Source: Pseudocercospora fijiensis CIRAD86
Taxonomy: Eukaryota > Ascomycota > Dothideomycetes > Mycosphaerellales > Mycosphaerellaceae
DNA length: 64,000 nt
Reading direction: 5' to 3'
Assembly: GCF_000340215.1 (NCBI RefSeq)
Contig: NW_006921544.1
Coordinates: 1,022,599 to 1,086,598 of the forward strand
In this document: piece by piece, positions 34,871-47,794 of the stretch
How positions within the stretch are numbered: position 1 is the stretch's first letter
Layout: each line of letters opens with the position of its first letter
Made by a program: the position numbers and the translations under genes
Notes under the pieces: model-generated
Told to the model about the DNA's origin: nothing
Databases searched by the model: none
What the model saw: only the letters and a program-made list of their open reading frames with translations

Positions 34871-37800
34871 TACTATCTATCGCCTTCTTATCGAAGAATT
34901 CGAGTCGCTCCCCGATATTGCTATAGTACCCGACTAGGTAATTTAGTCCTAGCTAACCGACGATTAAGCCTCGGAGTTCCCGCTCTACTTCGATTGTTTC
35001 TAATATACTACTATCGACGAATAGGGCGAACAATATATAACTATCTTTTATAAGTATACCTCGATATAAGAGTATTATAAAACGCGATATAAGTAGACTA
35101 ATACCTAGACCTAGGGCAGTAGTAGAAAAGCCCGCCTATAAGAGATACCTAATTACCTATAAGAGAGCAATATCTATATATAGTAATTCTTCTACCCTAA
35201 AGCTAGGTACGAAACCGGATAGAATCGCGTATTCTAAGTCTATCGTCGCGCTCGTATAGTACCTATTTACTCCTTATCGTATAATAACTAGTTTGCGTCT
35301 ATTTTAATTAAAGCCTAGGCCGATATTTAAAAGAAACTAGACGAGGATCGAAATGTCGTTTACGATAGCTTAGCCTACGTATCTACCCTCCCCTCCTAGA
35401 TTTAGTAACTCTTTATCGACTTTTACGTCGTCTTACTCTATAAAGACGAAATATAGGCCGCTATCCGCCTCTCTAAAGAAAATAATAAGCCTTATACTAT
35501 AGAAGTTATCGCTATCGCTCGCCGAGCGTTCTCTTATATAATAAGGTATTATAGCGAAAGTAGCCCCTATTTTAACCTTACTAATTCCCGTAAGTAAGCC
35601 TTCGCTAACTTTTATAATATAATATAGAAGTCCGACTATTATAAATATTTTCGCTTTCGGCGCTATAAGACCCGCTTAAGCGAACTTAAATACGCCGACG
35701 CTATACTATATACGCTAGTATATTTTATTCGTTATATCTCCCTTAAAGTTCTATTTTTCTCTTCTATAATATCGCCTACCGATAAAATTAACGATAACGT
35801 CGACGGCGAAGTCGCTAGTTAAGTAAGCGATAAAGTCGACGAAAAAGTCGACTATAGCTCTATCTAAGTAATACCGACCGACGAATAGCGCAAACTCTAA
35901 AATAAACTAAGCGACCGCGTCCGAAGCGGTATTACCGAGATAGAAGAACTAGAACTATATCCTCTTATTTTATAGTTATTACTCTCCCTATTCTAGTATC
36001 TAATTAGTAGTCGTCGGTTCTACTCTCTACTTCTTAGCTACCTCGCCCTTTATATAGTATAACTATATTCGGGCGTATAGTAGGAGCTAAACGACTTTAA
36101 TTACTATCTCTCTACTATTATTTAGATAAAGCAACTCCTCGTATTTAACTACTCCCGGCGTTATAACTAGGGCTTCGACCGCGATAACGAAGTTTTAGAG
36201 GCTATTTAGTACGAGATAGAGTTACTCTTTATACGAGAGACCGCTATCTAAGAAATTTTCTACTAGCGTAGTGCCCTCTTTACCTTTACTAGCAACTATA
36301 TATCGACTAATTAGGCTATCTAGGCCGCCGATAGTAAATCCGTTTAATTTAGAGACGTTGTACTACGAGTTATAAACCTAACTACCTTACTCGAGTATTA
36401 CTATTAATAAGCGTATAAGATCCTACGGCGCGACCTCCTTTTCGGACTCCTATATAACTCTATTCCCCTTACCGACCTTTATAACTGCCCTAAAGAAACT
36501 ACTATCTACTTTAGCTTTCTCTAAGATAAGCGTAATACTACTATCGTTAACCTAGCTCGGACGTTCGTTATTAACGCTATCGCTAGCAATCTAGCTCTAT
36601 TGTATTTATACTTAGAGGCTAGTTTAGATATACTCTGCCTTAGCTTAGTAGTCGGCGTATATAAGTATTACGTCTAAGAGTTCCCTTAGCTACTTAGCGT
36701 CCTTATATTTATTAGTAGTAGTTAGCCCGCCTGCGAACCTAAATTCTTCTCGGCGATATAGCGTAATACTTAGTCGGTCCGCTCTATTACTATCCGAGAT
36801 AGGTACGTTATAATTTACCTAACCTATACTAAGCTCCGCTAGAAGCTAAATAATAAATAAAACGTCCGCTTCCTATTTAAGCTCGGCTACCTACTTGTCG
36901 ATTACCTTATATATATTTAACTATTTCGCGAGCTCTACTAGTATTAATCTAACCCTAGGTAGGTACTTAGTCCTTTTCTCTAGTCTAAGAATAACCTCGT
37001 CTAGTCGGATAATACTATAATCCGATATCTTCGTCGATAGACTATAGCCGCTAGCCTACCTGCCTTTAGTATTAGCGAGTAGTATTACTTCTCCGTTACT
37101 ATCGTTAAGAAATTCTTTAGTAAGTTCGTAGGCTTCGATTAATTAGATATAGACGACAAAGACGACGAGGTCGACGATATAGAGATAGCTATAGCTAGGT
37201 AGCGTAACTATAGTCTCTATACTACTAAGATTTTATATACTAACGCTAATCTATTCGCCGCGTCGTCTAACTTATAAGATAGCTTAACTTAAGGCAGGTA
37301 CCGCGCGTCTTGTATCTAGTCGAACTTCCTTTAGCTTCCTACTACTATTACTCGCTACTAGGGGACCTAGCCGTCGCTAGGTAGCTCTATTAGCAACCTC
37401 TTAGTACTCGAGAATAGTAGTCTCGCCCTCGTCTTTACTCTCGATAAAGCCCTATAGTACGCGCGCGAAATTATATAAAACCCGTAGCTATAGTAGAAGA
37501 GCAAGAGTTAAGCGACCGCTATATAATAGATACTCTCCCTCGAGGCCTAACTACTTATCGTCCTCGGTACTAGCGCCGGTAAGAGTCTCCTCTTTATAGT
37601 TCCTTACTATATAAAAGGTACGCGGACTACTATACTTATCCTTCCTCTAGTTGCTCTACGAGTTAATATACTCGCCCGACTTAAAGCCGCTAAAGTGTCC
37701 TACGTAGTATAGTAACTAAGAATAGAGCGCCTCGCTTCCCTTATCCTAGTTAGCGCTAAGGCCGCCTACTCTATCTAATTTATTATATATATACGGCGTC

Positions 37801-38652
37801 TCGGCGTCTAGAACTAGCTCGATCGTATCTTCGTTAATAAGTACTATTTAACTATAACTGCGTTACCGTACCGCTCTATCTTTCGCTAATTTAGCTATCT
37901 TAGGTCGATTAGTACCTAGATCGTCTACCTAACCGCTACTCTACCTCTATCGATAGAACCTAAATTCCTATAGCGTAACGTTATCGCCTAGCCTATAATA
38001 GTACGGCGGAGTACTAATCGCGCTAATATTATATATCGTATTTCCTTATACTAGTAGGTATAGTTACTACTTATAGCTATACGACTTATTAGAAAGCAAC
38101 CTAGGGCGAGTATATTCGTACCTAGCGATCGCGTCCTAGTATTCGTATATAGTCTCGACTACGCCGAGTAGCTAGCGAGAGAAATTAATTGCCTATACTT
38201 TACCGCCGCTAGTAGAACTACTAGCGAGAAAGAATAGCTACTCGACGCCTAGCTTAATAGTACTAATAATCTATTTCTCGTCGCTACTCCTACGCTTAAC
38301 GAAGGATTCGACGTACTATATATCTAGGTTATTATCTACGTCGGCCTCCTACCCTTACTAATATTATTCGTATAATAGTCTAGTCGCGCTAGGCGAGATA
38401 GAAAGCTAGTACTATCTTACCTCCTACTACTAACCGAACTAACTATACTAGTAACGGTTAACTAGAGTAAGCTTAGCTTCGATTAATACCCTTACGTAGA
38501 TAACGTTAGTTATATATAGTAGCGCGAGAGGCAAGCTATATAGCAATATACTCGCGTAGGTAAATATTTACGTCTAATTATATCTAATTACCTCGATAGT
38601 CCCTAATTCTACCTAACGTATATATCTAACCTAGACGATAGTAACGAGCTCT

Positions 38653-38657
38653 ACTAA
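38653..38657. repeat. Target-site duplication of the Gypsy element, left
   Basis: ACTAA, repeated at 50642-50646. RecQ copy 2 has a single ACTAA at the matching point (near 62563), the empty site. Confidence 0.88.
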
Positions 38658-38853
38658 TATAAGAAGGGTATATTAGTAGGTAGATCGGGTAGTAGTAGGT
38701 ACGAGTAGTATTCGATAAGGAGCTAGGAGGAGAGGGAGGAAGGCAGGCAAGTTAGCCTATTACTAAGCGCTAAGCCCTACCTAAGGCACTAAGACCCTAG
38801 CTTTACTTAGCCTAGTTATATACTAATTACGTATAGCCTCTTTAGCCCTAATA
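38658..38853 (-). repeat. Gypsy 3' LTR (196 bp)
   Basis: Begins TATAAGAAGGG and ends CCCTAATA on the plus strand. It matches 50446-50641 with only a few C/T and G/A differences. The ends fit TG...CA after RIP. Confidence 0.9.
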
Positions 38854-38868
38854 TACGCTTCCCTTCTA
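38854..38868 (-). other. Polypurine tract of the Gypsy element
   Basis: On the sense strand the bases just inside the 3' LTR read AGAAGGGAAGCGTA, a purine run in the place where plus-strand DNA synthesis is primed. Confidence 0.6.
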
Positions 38869-40080
38869 AAGGCCGCGCCCTCGTAGCCTATCTATATTCC
38901 TATCTAATCTCTATTGCCGCTAACTTAGCAGGTCTAATAAGCTGTTTAGCCCGTACTAAATTAAACACTTAACTACCTAATTATATAACCCTATTAAACC
39001 TCACTTTTAATACAATATCTAACTCTAACTACGCTATCCTTATATATAATAAAGTAAAGGGATATAAAGCTATAAGAATTAAGGGCTATCGACTAATTAC
39101 AATATAGGCGCGTCTTCCCTACTATAATAGGTAGACGTATAAGGTATTATAGCCCTGCCTCCGCTCTAAGTAATGTCGTTCCGAGTTCTTTGCGTCTACT
39201 CTAAAAGACCTAGAAATGTCCGCTTCCGAGGGTTTGTCCGTTCCGAGGGTTGCTCTTATTATTACGAGGGCTATTATTTACTATCGTAGTTTTACTAGCC
39301 CTAATTAGTTAGGTTTAGTAGCCTTTAAGTATTAACTAATTATATCTTTTTAAAAAACTTAGTTCTTCTAGTTTCTATAGGTAAAGGCTATTATAAGTAT
39401 AGTAGTAGAGGTTCGCCTCGCTTAAAGGATTAGATAGATCGAGGAGTAACCTATTATCCGCAAGATCGACCCCGGCTAGCTTAGCTCTATAGTTTTTGCC
39501 CTTAGTTAGTCTATTAGTCGCTTAATCTTTTAGGCGGCTTAAAGTTTTAATTAAAGTTTTGATTAAAGGTGCCTTAGGCTCGTAGTATAGGTAAGGTTGT
39601 ATCCGTAGGCGTAGTAATAATAGTAAGTAATATTAACAATAGCGGCGCTAGTCGTCTTAGCGCTAACTTTACCTTGCTTTCGATTTCCTTCTTCGACTAA
39701 TAATACACTCTATAATACCGTTACTAATATAGCTACGCCGGCCGCCGGCGTACTACTAGCTCGTAGCGCAATACTATTACCTTTATTACTGTTATTCGTA
39801 CGCGCGCGTATATCGCCCTTATCGAACGCTTAGGTCTCGAGGCCTCGATAGAATAAAGAATAAGAGAGGGACCTATAGGGCGTATTAGTAAAGAGGTAGA
39901 GTCCTCGGAAGAGTAGTCGATTAGTTAACAGTTATAGTGCGCTCGTTAGCACTCGTTACGCGTTCGTTATCGTAGTATAGTCTTATTGTCCTTTGCCGAC
40001 AATTGCTTGCCTCTAATTAGTTAGCTTAATAGTACCCCGGGGGTAGTATTATTCCTAGGCGACATTATAGGCCCTTAGCC
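38869..40080 (-). other. Gypsy 3' non-coding region
   Basis: No open frame or domain is seen between the chromodomain and the polypurine tract. It contains a short tandem duplication at 39217-39252 (TCCGAGGGTT twice) and another at about 39545-39580 (TTAAAGTTTT-type). It is long for a Gypsy 3' UTR and may hold a further degraded insertion. Confidence 0.5.
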
Positions 40081-40109
40081 TTCTTCTTGTTCTTTATACT
40101 AGTCTAATA

Positions 40110-40265
40110 CTTATCTAACAACTCGGTTATGTCCTCGAAGGAACCTTTAGCTTCCTATAAGTCCTATTCTAGCGAATAGCCTTGCTATCTTAATAGGTAC
40201 TCCTTTTTACCTTTCCTAGTCCGGTGCTATAGGATACGTTCTATAGACTATAGCTCTTTACTATC
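40110..40265 (-). other. Chromodomain at the end of Gypsy integrase
   Basis: On the sense strand the frame gives ILADSKEL, then a stretch RTRKGKKEYLLR followed by stop (TAG for TGG, Trp), QGY, and later EDITELLDKY. The aromatic and Glu-Tyr-Leu spacing is that of chromodomains of chromoviruses, which direct integration to histone-marked chromatin. Confidence 0.75.
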
Positions 40266-42763
40266 TGCTAGTATGTCTTCGTATTTAGTAGGGGCTTCAT
40301 CCCCTTCGCGTAGGTAATACGGCTTAAGGAGGGATATATAGAAGGTATTATAGATAGTATAATAAGGGGGAAGCTACAACTAATAGGCTTATATGCCCTT
40401 AGCCTCTCGGATACGGAATAGACTAATATATCTTAGTGCGAGCTTAGGCCTTGTTTTCCTATTAGGCGATAGGTATTTGCGGATACGGAGGTTCTTTATA
40501 CTAAGTATAACTATATCGCCTTACGTAAAGGTTATCGGTATATAACGCTTATCGTAGTAGGTCTTTTAGTACTCTTAAGCCTTTGTTAGCTTCTTAGCTA
40601 TCTTAGTATAGATTTCTCGTATTTTCTAGACACGCTCTATTACTACTAGTGTTTCTAGTACTTAACGCGCTTCCCTTTCCTTACGCTCGGCCTCGAGCGG
40701 TAGGGGGTCTTATAGTATAGCAGCGTTCTAGCCTATTATAGCTATATAGGGTAAGATCTTAGTTAATGAATGTACACTATTGTTGTATACGAATTCTATA
40801 GGCTATAGGAGGTTAACCTAATCCTCGGGGTTCTTATTAATATAGCTGCGTAGGTACTACTATAGGGTAGTATTCTGCCTCTCTGTTTAACCGTTAGTCT
40901 ATAGATAGAAGGCTATTAATAGCCGATGCTTTAGTCTTAGCTATAAGTAAATCTCGCTCTAATAGTAAGATATTAGTATCGATCTACGATTAGACACTAT
41001 CCCTTTAGGGGTTCCCTAATAGGTATAGAAGATGTTAGTCTATAGCGCTTCTGCTATATTAATAGTAGTCTAATCTTTCCGCGCCGGGATATATCGAGCG
41101 CCTTTAGTAAATCGATCTACTACAATAAGGATAGCATTATATACATCCTTGCTACCCCTACGCTTAGTAGGAGGAAGGCCTATAATAAAGTCTATTATTA
41201 GCTTAGCAAATAGCTTCTTTAGAACCGGGAGCGAAGACAACTCGCCGAACGGTAAGTACTTCGGTACTTTAACTCGCTAGTATACTATATAGGTCTGTAT
41301 ATACTCCTTTATATACCGCTTACTATTTAGCTAGTAGTATATACGCGATAGTAGCTCGTGCGACCTCTCTATACTATAGTAACTAGCGAGCTTACTATTA
41401 TAGTGCCTCTTTAAAAGCTCTTATCTAATCGATTGTTTAGCGGGGATATAGTATCTGCCCTTAAACTTTAAGTAACCCTTATCGTCGATCGACTAATTAC
41501 TCTTACTAGATCGAGTCGTTCGCCTACTTATAAGCCTATTAATACGGTTAATAGCAAAGGCGTCCCTCCGCTAAGCCCGTAATAGCTTATCTATAAACGA
41601 TTAACTATCCCTATTTGCAAGGTTATTTAATAGCACCCTCGCTATTAAACGAGGTACGTATTATATATATCTAATAGTACTAGTAGCCGGAACTACTATA
41701 ACCTCTTCTATAGTGCTGTCGCTATAGATAGCAATATCTTTAATCGAGTTATTATAGCTCGAGCGATCTACGTCCTTTCTAACGCATACTAGAAGAACGA
41801 CAACTCCGCTATAGTATTTGTTGCCGCCGCGGGGTCCGGAAGTCCGCTTATCCTACGCTTACTTATTAATAATACGGGCTATAGCAATCTTATACTACAG
41901 GGTTAGAAACAATAAATTGATATACTAAGTCTCGCTATCGTAGTTAGGTCGCCTCTATAGGCTATTAGTAGGGTTGCTTACGCCTAGCTAATATAATATA
42001 TTAAAATCGAACCTAGCGAGGTAGACGGCCTATCTAGCCTATCGACCTATAACCCTAGTAACCTTCGTAATTCTACGGAGGTTGTTATAGTCCGTATAGA
42101 CCTAAATTGTATACTAAGCACTATCGAGATAGTAGCGCTAATACTTAAAGGCTTCTACGATTACTAAGAGCTCTTGTTCGTAGGTCTCGTAGCGACGCTT
42201 AGTATCGATTATCTTCCTTAAGAAGAAGGCAATTAGGTGCTAGTAATAGTTATTATCTAATTGTTATAATATAATAGCCGATATAGCGAACTGTAAAGCG
42301 TTAGTCTCAATTCGGATCTGCTTGCTTAGTACGAAATAGTATAATAAGGGGACTTCAGTAAATCGCTTCTTTAGACCGTTAAAAGCGGCTTGTGTTTTGT
42401 TAGTCTACCTAAACTCTCTAGAAGGGTTTCCCTTAGTTTTAGTAAGCTTAGTTAGGGGCATTACATGCCGTAAATAGCCCTTAATAAACCGACGGTAGAA
42501 GTTAGCAAAACCTAGGAATAATTAAAGCTCCTTAATACTAGTAGGCGTTAGCTACTTAGTAATAGTCTTAATCCGATTAGGATTAGCCTTAACACCCTCG
42601 GTTAATACGAGGAAGCCGAGGAATAACACCTCTTTAGTAGCAAAGGTGCATTTAGAAGGTTTGTAATATAGACTATATATTCTTAGGCGATCGAGTACCT
42701 TACGGACTATAGCCTAGTACTCCGTAATATTAGGCGATTATATATAAACTAGGATGTTATCTA

Positions 42764-42778
42764 GGTAAACTATATAGA
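42764..42778. repeat. Target-site duplication of LINE D, left
   Basis: GGTAAACTATATAGA, matching 47656-47670 (GGTAAACTGTATAGA) with one RIP-type change. In the Gypsy element it lies next to the codons for the RT catalytic box. Confidence 0.88.
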
Positions 42779-42804
42779 TAGATAGATATTTCATTTGCCT
42801 GTTG

Positions 42805-42821
42805 TAGTGCCTTTCGGCCTA
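42805..42821 (-). other. LINE D 3' UTR hairpin with GAAA loop
   Basis: Complement of TAGGCC-GAAA-GGC-A-CTA, unmutated. Confidence 0.7.
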
Positions 42822-42890
42822 TGTAGGTCTGTTTCTATATATTGTTTTAGGTAGGAAACCAACTTAGTTAGTAAAAACCTCCCTCCTGTC

Positions 42891-45800
42891 CTATTTATAA
42901 GTGTTGATCTTCCTCGTTTCCTTATTTTCCTTCCTCTAGGGTATACTAGTGTTATAGTTGTTACCCTCTGACTACCTTGCCTACTACCCTACCCTTCTTT
43001 CCCCCTCTTCTTCCCTCCTTCTTATCTACTCCTTAGTTTCCCTTACTAGTGCGAATTGTTATACAAATCCCTATTTAATAATCTACTTTACTATCCTCTT
43101 TAGGTCTTCTTTGCTCTGGATTAGCTTGTCGTATTCCCTTTCTATTGCTTTTAGTCTCTAATTACTTCTGCCTTCTAACTATTAAGGGTAGACTAGCAGT
43201 ATATGCTTAGGGTTCTAAGATTAGTAGCCGTATTAGCAAGCCCTACTTTTAATTCCTAGGACGTTTCTTCTAAATAGGTAAGATCTGAATCTAATATGTT
43301 TAGATCTGATTTAGATAGCTAGGCTTGCCTCGGCCCTGTTTAGGTCCTTATAGAGCTAGTAGTTGTATTGACTAAATTTGATTAGTGCCTTTAGGGTTCC
43401 TAGTCTAACTTGTGTTTTGTTCTATTCCTACTCCTATAGGTATCTAGCTATTGATTCTATTAGGCTTTGTTTCTCTCTCTTTAGTTTGTCTTCCTTTAGC
43501 CTTGTATTTAGTCCCTAAAGCTCTTTCTCTAGCATTTCTCTTATTAAGACTCTATAGTGCTCTAGGTCTTTAACTTTCTAGGGAGTTATTTGTAGTCTGT
43601 CTCGCCTCCTAGTCCTAATGCACTAGGCTTTTATCTTGTCTAGTGCCTTTTAGATAGTCTGTTAGGCTAGGTATTCTATTATCTTTGCTATATATTAGTG
43701 TCTTAGTCCCTTAAAGTATTGTTTAACTAGTGGGATCCCTAATTCCATTTCCACTACCTTTATAGGTATAGTTTTGTATACTCCTAGGATTTTCTTTAGG
43801 CCTTAGGTTTAGGACCTGCTAACTAGTTGCTCGATCCTCTTTAGTGTTTTCTCCTAGGCTGTCTATATCTGTACTCTATATAGTATTGCTAGCTTGATAA
43901 TTGCTTTATATATAACTTTGGCTTTCTCGAATATAGCCCCCTATATAGAGGCTATAAGCCTATTAATAGATTGTATATTAGTATCTGCCCTCTGCTTTGC
44001 CTTCTTTACTTGTAGTCCCTAATTTAGTTTTAGGTCTAGCTAGATCCCTAGTACCCTAAGCTCTGCTAATAGTTAGGTTTCAAAGCCTTAGATAGTGATT
44101 GATTGCTTTATATTATAGGTTGATTTAGCCTTACTAAAGTAGATGAGCTAGTATTTTTCTAGGGCGAATTTTGCTCTATATCTCTTTACCTATTTTTTAT
44201 ACTCCTAGTGCTTCTCTTCTAGGATCTTGCAGTTGGTTTCTATTGTCTTAGACTAGGCTAGGATGTTTGTGTTATCTATAAACCCTAATGCTAATATATT
44301 TCTTAATTCTAGGAGTAGGAGTAGGTCTACTATAAAGATAAGGAAGAGGATTAGGGAGAGTATTAATCCTTAGGGGATTCCCTTTTTAGTTAGCATTAGG
44401 TCTAATTTGAATTTGCCTAGAATAAGCTATATTAACCTTTCCTATAGGAAGGACTAGATAAATTGGACTATCTAGTTTAGTATAGCCTTCTATTTAAGTA
44501 TATATAGGAGCCTTTTATAGGAGACATTATTAAAGGCTTCTAAGATATTAAGGGAGAGGAGGGTTGCTACCTAGTTTTAACTATAGTGCTAGATATACTT
44601 AATCTGTTCTGTAATTAGTTCTATAGCTATTAGTATTAACCTCTTCTTTCTTCCTCCTATCTAGCCTTTAGGAAGGATGTTCCTTTCCTTAGTAAAGGTT
44701 GTTAGCCTTTTAGCGATAATTTTTTCTAGCACCTTGCCTATTATATTAAGTAGGGCTATTAGTCTGTAGGCCTTAAGCTGCGTATAGTCTTCCTTCTAGG
44801 GCTTCCTTAGCACTACTATTAGGGACTTCCTAAATAGTCTTAGGTAGTGTCTTAGTGCTAGGCTTTGTAAAAAGATATTAGCTAGTACTAGGGCTAGCCC
44901 CTTCCTATATGCTTTTAGAAGTTTGTTATAGATCTTGTCTTCTCCTAGTGCCTTATTGCCTAGAATTTTCTTTAGGATCCTTTTAATAGTTTCGGGTTTA
45001 ACCTAGGTATCTCTTAGTATACCTAGTAGTAGAGTCTCTTGTTCTTTCTCCTTTATGTCTAATAGGTCTACTTGTACTTTTCTATAGAAGAAGTATTGGC
45101 CTAGGGCTCTTGCTTTCCCTTCTATTATAGTCTGTATTTGTCCTTGTTAGTCTATAATATCCGGGAATTATAGTAGTATGTCTTTGTCCTATTTAGGTCT
45201 CCTTGCCTATTTAGCTATCCTCTATATCTCCTCTAGTTTCTTTGTAATTATTCCTATTATAGATCTCTATTCTTATATCTTGTCCTTCTTAATCTAGATC
45301 TTCTTTTCCTAGTAGGCTTTATTATAGTTGTCCTATGCTTCCTAGGTATAGGTTTGTGTCTACTATCTCCTAGCCTTCCTTGCTACTTTAACCTTCCTTA
45401 TATACTTACTAGTCTAGTATAGTTGCTAGTATAGTAAATGTTTCTTTGCTAGGGTATGCTTTCTAGCTACCTATTTTAGGATTCCTATTAGTTCTTCTAC
45501 TGCCTTGTTAATGTCCTCTAGCCTTAGGAGGTGCTTTATTAAGAGTTCCTCTAGTTTTAGGTCCCTTTCTAGTTCCTCCCTAATCCTATCCTATTAGGCA
45601 TCTTTCTAGTTAAGCTTCTCCTCTAGTTCCCTTTCCTAATTGGCTTAGACATTTAGCTTAATCTATACCGGGAAGTGGTCTAATAATTCTTCTAGCTCCT
45701 AGTTAACCCTATATCTTATAATCCTGTTCCTAATCTAATATAATACAAAGTATAGGTCTAGTATACTACTGCTTCCTCTTGCCTCCTAAGTAATTAGTCC

Positions 45801-46349
45801 CTTTAGGGTAATAATTTCTATTCCTTCCCTCTCTAATATATCAATTAGTCTTCCTACTAGGAAGTAGTAAGCTAGGGTAAAGTCTGAGCCCTAGAGGGGG
45901 TAGTAGAGGTTGAAATCCCTAAGTAGGATTTAGTAGGTGTTCCCCTAGATAACTCTAGGTAGTCTTTCTAGGGTTTTCAGTTAGGTACTACTTCTTAAGT
46001 CTAGTAGTAGGTTGTATATATAGTAGACTTAGAGTGTACCTTAGGATGTCTCTACTTAAACTAATATTAGGTCCCTATCCTCCTATAGTATAGCCTACTA
46101 GGTTTCTGTATCTATCTCCTTACTAATATAGATGTATGTCCTTAGGGCTCCCTAGTTGTAGATAATTAGGTAGTATCTTAGGTCTTTAACTGTTGCTAGT
46201 CTCTTTGTATATAGGTTGAGCTAGGGCTCTTAGATTGCAATAATGTAATGTTCTTTTAGGTTTAGTACTTAAAGGAAGCTCCTCTATACCTTATCTTTGC
46301 TCTTATTAATATTGTACTGTATAATGTTTAGTAATATTGCAATGTTTAT
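42891..46349 (-). pseudogene. LINE D ORF2, endonuclease / reverse transcriptase
   Basis: 3459 bp, from a mutated start (complement of TAT at 46347-46349) to the conserved TAG (complement of 42891-42893). The RT box near 44275 reads FIDN, as in copy B. There are many stops at former Trp and Gln codons but no frameshift. The domain layout is as in copy A. Confidence 0.88.
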
Positions 46350-47503
46350 TAGGTTTTATCTATATTATTTCCCTATAAGTTTTCCTTTAGTCTTCCCTTA
46401 CTTTAGACTAACATTTGACTAAGCTTTGTCTGCCCTGCTTCCTTTCCTACAATGTTAAGGTATCTTAGTCTCCCTAGTTGCTAGTAACTCTCTTGTGCTA
46501 GTAAGGCCCTAAATGTGAACCTATTATCTTATCTAGACCTCTTTTATAGCACTTAGCTAGGTTGCTTCTGCACCTAGCTACCCTAGCTTATTATATATCT
46601 TTTTAGTATATTGATTCTAGCTTCCTTTGCCTTCCTAGCTGCCTATATTCTTACTAGGCATTCCTTCGCCTAAGAGGGGTGTCTTTTAGTATAGTATATA
46701 TATCTTGCCTCTCCCTTGTATGCTTTGTATTCTTTAACCTAGTAATCCCCTATATAATAGGAGTAGGTGTTAGTTGTCTTTATGCACTTAGCTACTAAGT
46801 GTCTATAGTATTAACATTTAAAGCACTACATTATCCTATAGTTGCTTCTGTGTATCTCTGTTTCTAATCTTTTAAAGTCTTAGAACAACCCCTAGTCTAG
46901 TACTATATTAGCTTGCTCTGTACTCCCTACCTAGATAATTAGGGAAGACTGCTTCTTAGTCTCTTCAATTTTCCTTTTAATCTATGCTACTTTTGTAATC
47001 TTTAGGCCTAGGTATATAGCTTAGTTTTGTCTCTATAGGCTCTTAATATCCTGTTCTTCCTTAAAGCTTCTTATTATACTATAGGCTATAATTATGAATT
47101 GCTATTAGGAGACCTTTGCTGTTTTCCCTATCTTAGTTATCTATTCTTTTTATGTTTCTAGCTTCTTTTTATCCTGCTCTTGTGCTATAAATAGCTTAAT
47201 TACCCCTTTACCTTCGTTCCTAGCCCTAATTACTTCTTTAACTGTAATTCTTTCTACAATCTCTTTCCCTATAAGTCCTTAGATTTCCTTTTGCTCCTAT
47301 AGGTCCGTAATATAGACTCTAACTACTATCCTCGGGGGTTTTAGCGCCTCCTAACTAGCTACTACTACCTAGGTGCGGTAGTTTAGGCTTGTCTCCTATT
47401 GTTTCTTCGTAATCTTTACTGCGACTATATTAGCTACCTTTGTAATTACGTAGCTTACCTAGCTGTAGATTGCTTTCAGTCCTCTAAGGAGTTCTAAGAT
47501 TAT
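46346..47503 (-). pseudogene. LINE D ORF1, zinc-knuckle protein
   Basis: Colinear with copy A ORF1. The ATG kept in A and C is ATA here (complement of 47501-47503). The zinc-knuckle region lies around 46780-46830 and has Cys-to-Tyr changes. The stop overlaps the ORF2 start. Confidence 0.75.
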
Positions 47504-47655
47504 TATCCTATATGCCCTCTTAGGGGTTCTTCTATCTTCCGCCTTTAGTACCTCCTCTGCCCTAGTATATAGTGCTTTCTATTCGTCCTCCCTTCCTTCT
47601 TAACTGTCCTCCCTTCGTCTCTAATTGTTCGCTGCTATTTTTATTCTTCCGCTAG

Positions 47656-47670
47656 GGTAAACTGTATAGA
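47656..47670. repeat. Target-site duplication of LINE D, right
   Basis: GGTAAACTGTATAGA. The gypsy pol frame resumes here. Confidence 0.88.
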
Positions 47671-47794
47671 GGTAGTCTAGTAGGCCTAATAGGGCCCGAT
47701 TAGTATAGGACTAGAATATAGTAGGGGTATTAGCTAGCCTAAATAGTATAACTAAGTACTCGAAATAGCTATAGCGAGTGTAGAAGGCTGTTTT

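Larger units (their letters stand above)
42779..47655 (-). mobile_element. Tad1-like LINE, copy D, full length, inside Gypsy pol
   Basis: A complete minus-strand copy: (GATA)n end at the left, 3' UTR hairpin, ORF2 and ORF1, with 17 bases (47639-47655) before the 5' point common to all copies. It has the same ORF2 length as A, B and C. TG is common and CA is rare on the plus strand (for example four TG and no CA in 45421-45480), so here too the sense strand has lost TG. It interrupts the reverse transcriptase of the Gypsy element. Confidence 0.92.

Noticed and set aside
42958..43161. 67-codon plus-strand frame, hydrophobic and Ser-rich
   Set aside because: It is antisense to the C-terminal part of LINE D ORF2. 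The equivalent frame in copy C has stops.
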